The notes: generated by a model from the letters alone, not told the origin. Shown: positions 23,342 through 33,504, numbered from the stretch's first letter. The stretch: DNA of 64,000 nt from Pseudeuparius sepicola (GCA_963920635.1 OY987302.1:44643500-44707499); one strand, 5' to 3'. Made by a program: numbers and translations.

Positions 23342-24018
23342 TAGGGTTTCACCAAGTCAAGTAGCTTGACATTTTAACAAATTACTTGACTTGACTTGAA
23401 AATCAAGCTTTTGACAAATTAAATACTTGGCTTGACTTGATATTGGAAAATTACTACTTGACTTGAACTTGACTTGATTTCAAGTCAAGTCAAGTCAAGT
23501 AGCTTGAATATCAAGTCAAGCCATGAATCTCCAAAATTGGCAATAAAATAAAATTTACTTGTGAACATGTTTACTTATTATTAACACACAAAATAAGAAC
23601 CAAGTTTGCGAGAAAAATGTTTATATATTAAGAAAAAAAGTGCTTTGAACGGTGTTAACGTGAAACAAATAGAAGTTTTTGTTGTCTATGTTACACAGAC
23701 ACCCAAATAGAAGTTTTTGTTGACTATACACATAGTTTTGGTAAAGACTTAAAATAGTTTATTTTTGTTCTTTCCTAGTTTTGCAAAAAAAGTGTACAAT
23801 GCAAAGGTTTGCTATTAAATTATGATAATAAAATTTGAAATTGATAAAAAATCAAGTAATCAAGTAGCTTCAAGAAAAACTTGATTTTTCAATTACTTGA
23901 GAAATAAATACGTGACTTGACTTGATATTGGAAAATTACTACTTGACTTGAACTTGACTTGATTTCAAGTCAAGTCAAGTCAAGTAGCTTGAATATCAAG
24001 TCAAGCCATGATTCTCTA
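23342..24018. mobile_element. 677-bp hAT MITE built from CAAGT/ACTTG repeats
   Basis: Ends TAGGGTTTCA and (complement) TAGAGAATCA fit the hAT pattern YARNG; CCCTAAAA flanks both sides exactly (23334-23341 and 24019-24026). Both subterminal regions are dense in CAAGTCAAG and its complement CTTGACTTG; an almost identical ~95-bp block occurs at about 23,430-23,525 and 23,912-24,007. No coding sequence. Dense subterminal repeats are a known feature of hAT transposase binding. Confidence 0.85.
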
Positions 24019-24385
24019 CCCTAAAATTTCCCAAAAGGCGGCCATATTAATATTATTGATAGGTGACAGAGGACAGGGCCGTAATCAACAGAATTTACAT
24101 TTTACACACACGAATCCTAAATTTAAATAGATAGAAATTAACATTAAACTCTGTTCTTTGAAGCATAGAAAGAGGCTATAGTTATAGTTTCTGTGTTTGA
24201 AGTTAGGTTAGAGCCACAGACACAGAGATCGAATATCAAGGTTAAAGTTAGGCATCTGTCACAAGTTCTGACATTTCTGCCGGACATGCTAAATACGTCC
24301 CTGTAGGCCCCCAAAACATTGCTGCCAACCTTGTATTACCAAATTAAGAAATGCCATTTATAGTGTACAATTAAAGAGCGTTTTT

Positions 24386-25960
24386 AATAATAATCATAAT
24401 AATATAATAATAATAATGTTTATTCATGAAACCACAGTACATAATGTGTTGTAACCTATGCATACATGTATTTTTTTTACACAAAAATGTTTTCTTACCG
24501 GTAGGTGACAACACTTAAACTCCTAGGCAGAAAACTACAACAAGGGTGGTTCTTTTAAACAAACATTGAAAGTAATGGACTCACAAAAACCATAAGTTGC
24601 GCGTGGGCCATATTAGAATATTATTAGCTTAATATTTTTTGCAACACGGCACAAAATGAATAAGAGTTAATACAAACAAAATCTTCCTTAAATGTAAATA
24701 AAACAGAAAAAATTGCACTTTTGGTACAACTTATTTAAAAATATACTCGTATATATATAAAGATATTTTTTTTAACAAAAGACTTCACAATTTCAAGGAA
24801 CTAGGACATGACTATATTATTATGACTATACTTCCATCATACCGTTGAGTGAATTATTATTCCTCTCTCAACGATTATACATATTCGGAACAAATTACTT
24901 TCTTAATGCTGCCCCTACCTACAGAGCACACATAAGATCTTAAATGGTTTTTAAACGACCCTAATGAGAGTTTTATAATTTGCGTTTTTAAAGATGTATT
25001 CAAAAAATTAAACACGCGCAAAGCTAAGTGCGAATAACTCTTTTGTGTGATTGTTTTTTTAGACATAATTGTTCTTGATTTTCCCTGTGTTTTCTGTCTC
25101 GTACAGTAAGAGTGGTCAATCCTATCTATCTCGTGTCTATTCTTATAAAGGTTTATACATATCGCTTGAAAATACAACTGCCTGACGTCGAGACATTTAG
25201 TCTCAGAGAAGAGGGCATCAGATGGATACAATTTCGTTTTTTTATATATGGTTTTTAGGAAATACTTTTGTAAAACTGCCAGTTTGTTCAGATGCGCATC
25301 TGCCACTCCACCCCATCCCAGAATGCCATATTGCAGCCTTGATTGAACTAGGCCACAATATAAGACTCGTAAAAGGTAAGTATTCAGAATACTGCTAAAA
25401 TATTTAAACCGGTGCATTAGTGGTCTCAAATTCATTATAACATGTTTCACATGCTTATCCCATCTCATGTGACTGTCAATTATGAATCCAAAATATTTTA
25501 TTTTTTCAGACTATTGGATCCTGAATAGGCCACCATCATCTGTATTTTGAAACTCCAAATATTTATATGTGGGTAAATGATTTTTGTATGCAGCGAAGCG
25601 AAATCACAGTTAACTGTAAGGTACCTATATTTAAATGCACAGAAAAGTTTTGACATATCATTCTCTACGTTGGTTTTTAGGTTATCCCACGTCTCTCCAG
25701 AATAGATCACTACGGTGTCGTCCGCAAAGGACAAGATTTTTCCGCTTGTTTCCAAGGTAAGTATATTATTTATATATAGGAGGAATAGCAATGGACCCAG
25801 CACAGTTCCTTGTGGGACTCCAATCGATATATTCCTCTCGATTCGTAACACCTCATTAACGCAGACTCTTTGTTTCCGTCCCGTAAGGTAACTCCTAAAA
25901 AGATCCAACGCAACGCCTCGTATCCCTGAATCTTCCAAGACTTGAAGTAATAAGTTAGAT
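24386..25960 (-). pseudogene. 5'-truncated Jockey/CR1-like LINE (RT and C-terminal region)
   Basis: Minus strand, starting at about 25,960 inside the reverse transcriptase: GIRGVALDLFRSYL, then GVPQGTVLGPLLFLLYINN and the catalytic SFADDT (about 25,715-25,735). One frameshift near 25,490 separates this from the next segment, FGFIIDSHMRWDKHVKHVI and the C-terminal region (VQSRLQYGILGWGG), ending at 24,875. A 490-bp 3' tail ends in (ATT)n at 24,386-24,420. Endonuclease and ORF1 are missing. It lies wholly inside the hAT element 22,622-26,049. Confidence 0.9.
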
Positions 25961-26319
25961 TATACCTACCTATTAATACTCCGGTTGTAATAATGGTTGT
26001 AGAAAAAGGGGGGGCGGTCGCCCCCCCGCCCCCCCTGTATCCGCCACTGAGTTTGTGATTTGATTTTAATCTTTCATTCTTTCATTATTTCAGTTTTTTC
26101 TACTGGAATTTTATCATTTTAATAATGATTAGGAAATTAAGCAAGTCATTAACCTGTAATTTGGGCCCCAGAATTCATAAGAAATTTAGTAGAAAGTAGT
26201 TTAGGTCCTCAATATTCCTTATCTTCTTAAAGAAATTCCTGTGTAGAGTTCAACTTACACACATGGTAGATATTGCGAAATCTATCGTTTACAGAAGTAG
26301 TGGTCGTTACGGAATAGTA

Positions 26320-26458
26320 GATTCTGTAATGAGGTTAGAATGAAAAAATTCGATACGAGTGGAAGATTCCGAACGCGAGCGTTAGCGAGCTTGAGGAACC
26401 ACGAGTATCGAATTGTTTCATTCTAACCGAGTAACAGACTGAATTTTCTCCACGACCA
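26320..26458. mobile_element. Left part of a palindromic repeat used as insertion target
   Basis: GTTAGAATGAAAAAATTCGA at about 26,332 is answered by its complement near 26,425, forming a hairpin. Its edge (TTTTCTCCACGACCATTCGT, about 26,444-26,463) reappears inverted at 42,316-42,337, beyond the giant element. The 15.4-kb element therefore landed inside this repeat. Confidence 0.6.
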
Positions 26459-26726
26459 TTCGTGAGTAGTAATACAAAGAGAGTACGGGCTCACTTTGAC
26501 CTCAGTTGACCCCTTGATCCTGAGAGTCCCCTACGGCCCGAGGTCACGGGAGCAAAGTGGCTACGTCATGCCCGAGGTCACGTGACGTCACCGGATGACC
26601 CCAGTTGACCCCTAGATCCTGATAGGTTAACCTTTGACCTTTGGGCCACGTGTGACCCCCAGTTGACCCCCCCCCCACTCCAACGACGGGGCAACCCCCA
26701 CTCCAACGGCTTGGTGGGGTGAGGTC

Positions 26727-26765
26727 TATATATTCGTGCGCAAGAGCAGTTTTCCCGTTATATAC
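26727..26765 (+). promoter_or_regulatory. TATA-like boxes of the left-arm gene pair
   Basis: TATATAT at 26,727-26,733 is followed by an arthropod-initiator-like GCAGT at 26,747; a second TTATATAC lies at 26,758-26,765 with ACAGT near 26,780. The ATG is 72-77 bases downstream of the first box. The same arrangement exists inverted in the right arm (about 41,530-41,568). Confidence 0.5.
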
Positions 26766-26803
26766 ACTTACAATTTCCCACAGTCTGATTTGCCGAGTTC
26801 AAA

Positions 26804-27112
26804 ATGCAGTCGTTCCTGAATCACCTGAACAAGAATTTGATCGTCAAGAAATTCGAAAGCGTTCAAAATATGGACGTGGATGAAAATTTTCAAATCACGA
26901 GCGTGGACAAAGTGAACACGCAATACGGAGAGAAGGTCTACGTAGAGTTCGAAGAATTTAAGACGGTGCTGCCGCAACGATACACGGCCGAGTTTACGCC
27001 CCAACGGATCGAAGAAATTAATAGGGATATCGGTAACGGAAGGAGGTATTACATGAAGAGTCTTGGACCCGTCGGCCGATCTACAAATATCGAATTTATT
27101 GTAGAACCATGA
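26804..27112 (+). CDS. Unknown 102-residue protein, first gene of overlapping pair (left arm)
   Basis: ATG at 26,804 in context CAAAATG; 102 codons ending TGA. The predicted protein is identical in the right arm. Composition is balanced, with alternating hydrophobic strands: FESVQNMDVDENFQITSVDK, then TQYGEKVYVEFEEFKTVLP, RIEEINRD and ending GRSTNIEFIVEP. The strand pattern with 'xYGxxVxVxFxxFKxxLPxRY' suggests a small beta-barrel, OB-fold-like, and I have a general impression of similar small proteins from insect mobile DNA, but I cannot name a family. A nucleic-acid-binding role is inference only. Its stop overlaps the ATG of a 40-codon frame. Confidence 0.75.
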   Translation: MQSFLNHLNKNLIVKKFESVQNMDVDENFQITSVDKVNTQYGEKVYVEFEEFKTVLPQRYTAEFTPQRIEEINRDIGNGRRYYMKSLGPVGRSTNIEFIVEP

Positions 27113-27231
27113 CGAAGCTGGAGTACAGAAGAAAACTGCAACAATATTTGAAGAATTTAGAAGCATTGAAATATGAACTTATGTTATATGAAATTAAAAT
27201 GAAGATAAAACATATTGACTTACACAATTAA
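27109..27231 (+). CDS. 40-residue helical peptide overlapping the previous gene by ATGA (left arm)
   Basis: The ATG at 27,109 shares its last bases with the TGA stop of the 102-codon gene (sequence ATGA). It runs 40 codons to TAA at 27,229-27,231. The peptide (starts MTKLEYRRKLQQYL) is strongly helical with heptad-like Leu/Tyr spacing and many Lys/Arg and Glu: a short coiled coil. A polyadenylation signal AATAAA follows at 27,237-27,242, so both frames lie on one short transcript. ATGA overlaps allow termination-reinitiation; -1 frameshift fusion is the alternative. Conserved in the right arm. Confidence 0.55.
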   Translation: MTKLEYRRKLQQYLKNLEALKYELMLYEIKMKIKHIDLHN

Positions 27232-27349
27232 TTTTTAATAAACGTTTAAAAATCTTTTGTTGTGTTTTTTTATAAGAATCTTTGTGTTGAAGGGAAAACA
27301 CCTGAAGCATCATATTATAATAAAACTCTCACTCTAAGCAATAATATCA

Positions 27350-27890
27350 CTCTATTCCACTGTTATGTGTATACAGGGTGATTCTTAACTTATACACATA
27401 AATTTAGAAAATTGTAGGTTATGTCAAGTAATGGCTAATAATGAAAAAAAAGTCTAATAAAATTGTTATCGATAAGGTCTGCGTTTGTGATCTTATGAAC
27501 CATAATTTTTAATTTATTTGTGCAAATAAACCCCGAATTGTTCAAGTACACAAAAATATAACTCAGCTGTTGCGTCGCATCGGGTTACTCGCTGCGAACG
27601 CGTGACCGCATAGTAAATATATAGTAAGAGAAAACACGTGGAATAGTTCACGACAGACGCCTGCTTTGTTTGGTCGAGCACTCAGCGATTTTGCTGAAAC
27701 CGCATATAGAACAATAGGCTACAAATTTCACCCAATTATCTTCTAAATAAAAAAATCTGAAAAAATTGCAGATAGAATAATAAACGGAAAATTTGGGAAA
27801 ATCAGCATGTAACGCAAACGATTTAGGCCGGAATCTTCAACTAGACACGTGGAAATCCGAGGTAGACTCCTTGGTATCAGGAAATGTGAT
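27350..27890. other. Segment present only in the left arm (541 bp)
   Basis: Replaces an 85-bp right-arm segment. It starts near ACAGGGTGATTCTTAACTTA, resembling insect MITE ends, but no matching inverted end or clear duplication is seen. No gene. Confidence 0.65.
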
Positions 27891-28490
27891 ACTACGTGCC
27901 AGGAGAAACGGAGGCCGAAGGCCTCCGTCCGACTGGCATGTAGTTGCCCGAACAAAATCCACCCTTCCCCCTTGCACGCGTTTCGCGCATGCGCAGTTCC
28001 GCACTTTTGATACCTGAAAAATCGAAAAAATTTGAAAATTTTTTATTCAAAAAATGTAATTTTAAAAAGGTCCTGATCCTATTTATAATCCCGATAACAT
28101 TTTGGGAAATTTTCATTTTTTGACGGTGAAATGTACAAGACAAGACTCAGACGAATGTTTTATATACAAGTGCAGATAGAATTTTTTCGAGTGACTGATA
28201 AAAACAGTTATTATAATAGTTAGTCGGAAGGCCCCAGATAACATAGGAAATTTTGTTTGAACAAAATCTGTAAAAAAAATCCAAGACGTGAAAATGTAGG
28301 TAGAATTTTCGAATAAGTTTTGTATACCGGTAAAAATATATGTAAAGGTAAAAATAACGTCAGTTTCACTTGGAAAAAAATGATGAAAAAATTTCAGTAA
28401 AAAAAATACGATGTAGAGGTTGTACCAAAAAAAATTGGAAATAATTATTTATTCCAGTAAAATATACACAAGACCGAAAAAGGTAATTGC

Positions 28491-30180
28491 GCGGCTGTCC
28501 CATTTTATACACCCTAGCTGTTTCAGTTCATCTCGTTTGGAAAAATTTTAGGGGTTATTACTTTTTTAAATACCGGTTTCCTCAACCTTATTTGAAAGTA
28601 AATATTTTTTAGTTCCCTACAGAAGGAAATAATGACGATATTTTATACCGGTGGATTCAAAAAATATATAAGGTTAGGAAAAAACCTTGGTAGGCAAACG
28701 CGGCTCTGCTGACCAGACAAAAAAAAACCTTAGTCGACAAATAATGGCCTATAAGAAGGGTGCGTGATTCCACGTATCAGTTCGAGTGCTCCAAGATGCA
28801 AGTAAGTATATACCAGCTGTCCCATTTTTAAACAGCTAGATATTTGGAAACCTTTCGTAAAAAAATTCCCAAGGATTACATGAGCAAAAGAAAGAAAAAA
28901 ATGTAAATATACCAGCTGTCCCATTTATAAACCGCTTGATATCTTGGAAACGAAAACTTATATAAAGGAAGTAAAAGCTATATCTTAATAGGCGGAGGAC
29001 CGACTGTCATTCAGACAGGTGAAAATTTTTTGTGATTTTTTGTAGAAGTTTTTTGCCAAAATTTTTTTTTGTCAATTTTTTTTTCGTCAAAATTTTTTTT
29101 TGTCAAATTTTTTTTTTGACAATTTTTTTTGCCAAAATTTTTGTTTGCCAAATTTTTTTTTGCCAAATTTTTTTTTTGTCAAAATTTTTTTTGTCAAAAT
29201 TTTTTTTTGCCAAATTTTTTTTTTGTCAAAATTTTTTTTGTCAAAATTTTTTTTTGCCAAATTTCTTTTTTGGTCAAAATTTTTTTTTGTAAAATTTTTT
29301 TTGACATTTTTTTTGCCAAATTTTTTTTTTGTCGAATTTTCTTTTGCCAATTTTTTTTTTGCCAAATTCTTTTTCGACAAAATTTTTTTTGATACAAATA
29401 TAATTGCTAACGTTTAATTTGTTTACCCCATTTACGAAAATGATAACAAAATTGGATCAGACAAGATGTTTTTTCGAAGTATAGTTTTTAAACACAGGGT
29501 GCCACCACCGGTTTTACGATATAGGTTTCAAAATGCGACGCAAGTACATAAAAAAAATACCCTAGAGATAAGAAAACAAAATACAACTCACCGAAAGATT
29601 CTTGATGATGTATAAAAAGAAATCAGGTTACATCTAATGCCCCAGACAGTAAAATAAACATCCCCGAGCTATCAGATATAACCAAACATCATTTTTCTAA
29701 CGGCACAGTCATTTTCACGGGAAAAACAACCAGTAACCGTTCAAATTCCATAGATAGGTACTGCCGTAATCCAAAATTTCACTGAACTACGCGTATCTAT
29801 TATACTGAAGTAGGTACTGATACACTTCCATCTTTCCAAAGAAAAACAAACACGAAACTCAGACTTTTCATATATTTATTACAACGCCTCGATAGAGTCT
29901 TTATTTGTGGCCACGACCGAGAATCTACTGAAGCAAGTGCGACGCATAGGACGTGAAAAGTGCCGAGTTGGTTTTATTAAACAATGAAACTTATACCTAC
30001 GTATATATAAAATAAATGAGAAATATGCCAGAGATGTGAAACCTAATTGTGTTGCAAGTTTGAGGGTCCAAAAAAAATATTGGCTTTAATTTTTTAAGGT
30101 GAGAAACACATCTAACAGCCAGTTTGGAAATATACAAGGCAAAAAAAGTAGTGATGTGGCTGTCCCATTTTATGTTTTAT
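28491..30180. repeat. Dispersed GCTGTCCCATTT motif in the left arm
   Basis: GCTGTCCCATTT or a close form occurs at about 28,493, 28,816, 28,913 and 30,160, three of the four followed within 25 bp by further shared sequence (CTAGATATTTGG/CTTGATATCTTGG or TATACA). Mirrored in the right arm. Could be binding sites or old MITE debris. The 64-codon frame crossing two of them (28,730-28,924, minus) is not credible as a gene. Confidence 0.55.
29032..29400. repeat. T-tract minisatellite in left arm
   Basis: About twenty units of 17-18 bp of the type (GCC or GTC)AAA(A)TTTTTTTT. The right-arm counterpart is at about 39,364-39,720 and differs in unit number. Open frames across it (Phe-rich one way, Lys-rich the other) are artefacts of the repeat. 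Confidence 0.9.
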
Positions 30181-30281
30181 ACAGGTTGGGTTATTTTAGA
30201 ATAGTTGTTCAATAGACCGAGACAACATCATAAACGCTTCCCGTTAGAACAGAATGTGATGAAAAGAAAAATTCCATCTGG

Positions 30282-30515
30282 GTCAAGCTACTACATAACC
30301 AAAATAAAAAATACTGAACGTTATAAAATTTAAAAAATCATATTTTCTACGGATTTTTATCCTCTGAAAATTGTTCTTGTGTAAAATTCAGTTTCTCTGG
30401 GTCAAGCTAGGTGGTAACTATATAACCAAAATAAAAAATACTGAACGTTATAAAATTTAAAAAATCATATTTTCAAGGGATTTTTGTCCTCTGAAAATTG
30501 GTTTTGTATAAATTG
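30282..30515. repeat. Tandem duplication, about 117-bp unit (left arm)
   Basis: GGGTCAAGCTA…AACCAAAATAAAAAATACTG…CCTCTGAAAATTG occurs twice in a row with minor changes; mirrored at about 38,242-38,475 in the right arm. The duplication therefore predates arm copying. Confidence 0.85.
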
Positions 30516-30997
30516 AGTTTCAATAAGTTACTAATTGAGATAATAGGAAAAAAATCTTAAGAATCTCTTATAGAATTCTGAGACAACGACCCTGAGAGTA
30601 AATATCATACAAAAATCTTTGTGCGTTGACTTTCAACTCAATTTAATAATTAGGTTTAATAATGACAATTTTCTCGATTATCTAGAATCAAAAATATTGC
30701 GAGTGGCAATTTTCTAGATATCATGTGAAGCCTTATTATTGCGTCGTAAGTTAGAGGATCCAAAAATATTGGCTTAAATTGTTTAGTAAATGCGATTAAA
30801 ATATGTTTAGTTTATCAACAGTTAATTGTAACAGCTTATAATCTTAGAAGCTAAACTCTTTAAAAAATTTTTTAGACAAAAAGTTGTAGTTTAATAATGG
30901 TCAGTTGGATTCCTTTTGAATCATGTTTGCATATTACCTACAAGGAGTTACAACCTCAAAACAAAGAAATCGCTCATTTTAAACCGATTTAATAAAA

Positions 30998-31350
30998 ATT
31001 TCACCAAAACAATACTTTCACTCATATGATACACTTCTGATTAATAAAAAAGGCACCATAGGTAGTAATAATAAGATATTCAACGGAATTTTTATCGACT
31101 GTTTGCCCATTTTGCTAGCTTTTGGGGGTATTTCTTGATATTTTAGACTGATAAAAATGAATAATAAAAATTAAAAATAAAAATTTCACCAAAACAATAC
31201 TTTCACTCATATAATACACTTCTGATTAATAAAAAAGGCACCATAGGTAGTAGTAATAAGTTATTCAACGGAATTTTTATCGACTGTTTGCCCATTTTGC
31301 TAGCTTTTGGGGGTATTCCTTGATATTTTAGACGGATAAAAATGAATAAC
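30998..31350. repeat. Tandem duplication, about 177-bp unit (left arm)
   Basis: AAATTTCACCAAAACAATAC…GGGGGTATT(T/C)CTTGATATTTTAGAC appears twice, about 95% alike; mirrored at about 37,406-37,758 in the right arm. Confidence 0.85.
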
Positions 31351-31496
31351 TAAAATACAAAACGCACTGTTGACTTTACTTACGTGAATAGTAAGCCTAT
31401 AATACGTATCGAAAACAGAGAAATATTCAGGTCAAGAAAAAAATGGCCTAATTTACAATAAAAAATATAGCAGACAACATAGCGATGACACCGATT

Positions 31497-31880
31497 GACC
31501 CGTTTTGCTGGTAAAAAGTAAACAAAGGTACCTATTGCGATTCTAATCAGGCATTTCCAACGGAGATGCCTTCAATACGCCCACGTGGGAGAGCCGCCGG
31601 TGTTTCGTCACATGCAAATCGCCGCTCGAGATGGAAGCATCTCGGCCTTTCGACGCATTGCGCGCCACTTCGTTTGTTGAAATCTGGCCGCCGCGCCGCC
31701 GTCAACTTGCCCGGAGATGCCTCGCTACGTGGTGCGTCGCATACTCGCCGTCGCGTGGTGTATGGGCGCCAGCTTTTGGCCAATTTCAAGGGAATCGTTT
31801 TTCATATTTTCGACGGATTTTCGTCCTTTTTGCAGACGTTACACTGCTAAATTGATCCGTTTTGCTGGCAAAAAATATTT
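31497..31880. other. GC-rich island between direct repeats, near inner end of left arm
   Basis: A GC-rich, CpG-rich stretch (31,560-31,800) is flanked by TTGACCCGTTTTGCTGGTAA (about 31,497) and TTGATCCGTTTTGCTGGCAA (about 31,852). It contains GGAGATGCCT twice and CACGTG. Frames of 70-94 codons exist on both strands with Arg-rich, feature-poor translations, so I do not call a gene. Mirrored at about 36,876-37,259 in the right arm. Confidence 0.55.
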
Positions 31881-31918
31881 CTATCGCCATGACTGAGTCA
31901 CGACGCTTGGCCTTATGC

Positions 31919-32706
31919 GATAAACAATGTGTGTGGGTAGAGACATTCGCGGGAAAAGGTGTAACATAATATGCATGCTTTCTTCATGCAATGAATTGTA
32001 AATAAAATTCATACATCGAACTGTGACTGGTGACTGGATAAAAATGCCGTAATAAGAATCGACTGTTTTCATGAATAACCTCATTGAATTTTATGCAGTT
32101 TTAGAAAGTTAATGTGGGTTGGAAAATTTGTATTATATGCTGGATGCAGAGAAAAAGTGGAAATTTCATATAAGTTGAGCTGTTTATGAATGAAAAAAAG
32201 TTGGAGAACAATACCTACTTATACAAACACAACAGAACGAGACAGTCTTAAAGAAAATGGGCAATTCACTCTTTGTGTATAGGACTCGAACAGCGACTTA
32301 TTATTTTAATCGGTACTGTTGTAAGAAATTCAGAAATGGAATTTTGGTTTATTTAATAAAAATATATACTTACACATTTTATCTTTATCTTTTTATGGTG
32401 CACTTTAACATATTTTCAGTTTGTAACATGTTTCTCAGGAGAACAAAATCAGGAAATACTTGTCTCTAGGATTATATTATTATTACATTTTAGTTTCAAC
32501 ATGTTTTTGCACTTATAAGGGAGGATAGAAAAAAACCAAAAATATACATAAAACATATTTATTGTGTATAAAAATATAAAAGAAAATATACTTAAAAGCT
32601 AAGAATACGTATTAAATTTAAAACTAAAAGAAGGATAGGTATCTATAAACAACGTTGGAAAATAAAGACTCAAAATTTTTTTAAAAATATTTAATGTGAG
32701 AAAAAA
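31919..32706. other. Unique centre, left part: no gene seen
   Basis: AT-rich. The minus-strand hexamer AATAAA (plus TTTATT, 32,557-32,562) could end the coiled-coil gene's transcript. Nothing else supportable. Confidence 0.4.
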
Positions 32707-33449
32707 CTACTTTTTTACCACATTAAATCTTTTTAAAATACCAGCAGACAGCCGTTTATCCCTCTCCATTTTCTCAATTTTGGCTATAGATACCTGCTCC
32801 CTTTTTCTCAGTCGTTCTTTCTCTCTCCTAATAGTCGCCAGTCGATGTTGCTCCTCTCTCAAGGATTTTAGATTTTCGGCGTCCTTTTGTTTCAGCCCTT
32901 TTGAGACCTGTAATATATAGGAACCGAGTGAAGTACTCCCAGGACTAGTCAGCTCCTCGAATTCATCCTCGCTGTCCATCTGCTGACTAACACTAATGTG
33001 CACGTCACTAAAGGAGTCCTCGCTGTCCATGCCCAACTGACGCATGTCTTTACCACCATTTCCTTTCAATTGTGGGTTATTCGTGTTTTCCACACCACAC
33101 TGCTCGACGTCCTCTTGCCGATGAACCGGTGAAATAATGGAATTCGGACAGAATGCCATTATCTCGTCGTAACAAGGCACTTGGGAGGGCGACACGAAGG
33201 ACGCACTATTCAAATCGGGCATGTTGTATGACTGTGCAGAGTCGATGGTTGGCTGAAAAGAAAAAAAATAATAAGTTTAATTTAGAAAAAAAGTATTTTT
33301 CAAAAATAAAGTTTAAAAAATAATTTTGTATGAAAAAAATTGTTGAAGATTACCAGAAAACCAAGATTTATACTTACAGGCATTATTAGCATATTGCTAA
33401 GGATAGTAGGTTTCTTTGTCGAGAGAGACAACTTCTTAGGGTGCTGCAT
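32707..33449 (-). CDS. Two-exon gene for an acidic protein with C-terminal coiled coil (about 205 aa)
   Basis: Exon 1 is 33,378-33,449 (ATG CAG CAC…, 24 codons) ending CCT|GTAAGT; exon 2 is 32,707-33,252 after a pyrimidine-rich …TTTTCAG acceptor; the 125-bp intron is phase 0 and both sides are open in frame. N-terminal part is Ser/Asn/Pro rich; the middle is acidic (MDSEDSFSD, MDSEDEFEEL, a duplicated MDSED motif); about the last 70 residues (LKQKDAENLKSLREEQHRLA onward) form a charged coiled coil ending FNVVKK. No family recognised; the shape resembles DNA-binding or scaffold adaptor proteins, but that is a guess. An internal ATG at 33,222 would give 171 residues without exon 1. Only in the unique centre of the giant element. 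Confidence 0.7.
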
Positions 33450-33504
33450 TGTAAGTATCCAAAATACACAAAAAACACACCACTGGAACTACTATTGTGA
33501 ATCA

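Larger units (their letters stand above)
22622..26049 (-). mobile_element. hAT element, 3.4 kb, 8-bp target duplication, with nested insertions
   Basis: Left end CAGAGGCGGATCCAGG and right end (complement) CAGTGGCGGATACAGG match but for two bases, and both lead into long G runs. AGTTTGTG lies directly outside at 22614-22621 and 26050-26057, an exact 8-bp duplication. A minus-strand hAT dimerisation domain relic lies at 23,023-23,193, so the element reads right to left. It contains a second hAT element (23,342-24,018), a pair of 25-bp inverted repeats (23,283-23,307 / 24,361-24,385) and a truncated LINE (24,386-25,960). Confidence 0.9.
26465..31918 (+). repeat. Left arm of the giant inverted repeat (5,454 bp)
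   Basis: The outermost 250 bp hold three CAGTTGACCCC phrases and a CACGTGACGTCACC stretch. Then come the overlapping gene pair, an arm-specific segment (27,350-27,890), a T-tract repeat, two tandem duplications and a GC-rich island. Match to the other arm ends at CCTTATGC (31,911-31,918). Confidence 0.95.

Noticed and set aside
26768..27166. 132-codon frame antisense to the 102-codon gene
   Set aside because: Shadow of the sense gene; no TATA or ATG context, and the sense frame has strand-like protein features.
29032..29417. Phe-rich and Lys-rich frames of 67-105 codons (and the right-arm mirror)
   Set aside because: Pure translation of T-tract repeats; the different frames give the same pattern.
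31547..31855. GC-rich frames on both strands in the arm island
   Set aside because: Open frames on both strands are expected in CpG-rich DNA; products are Arg-rich with no domain.
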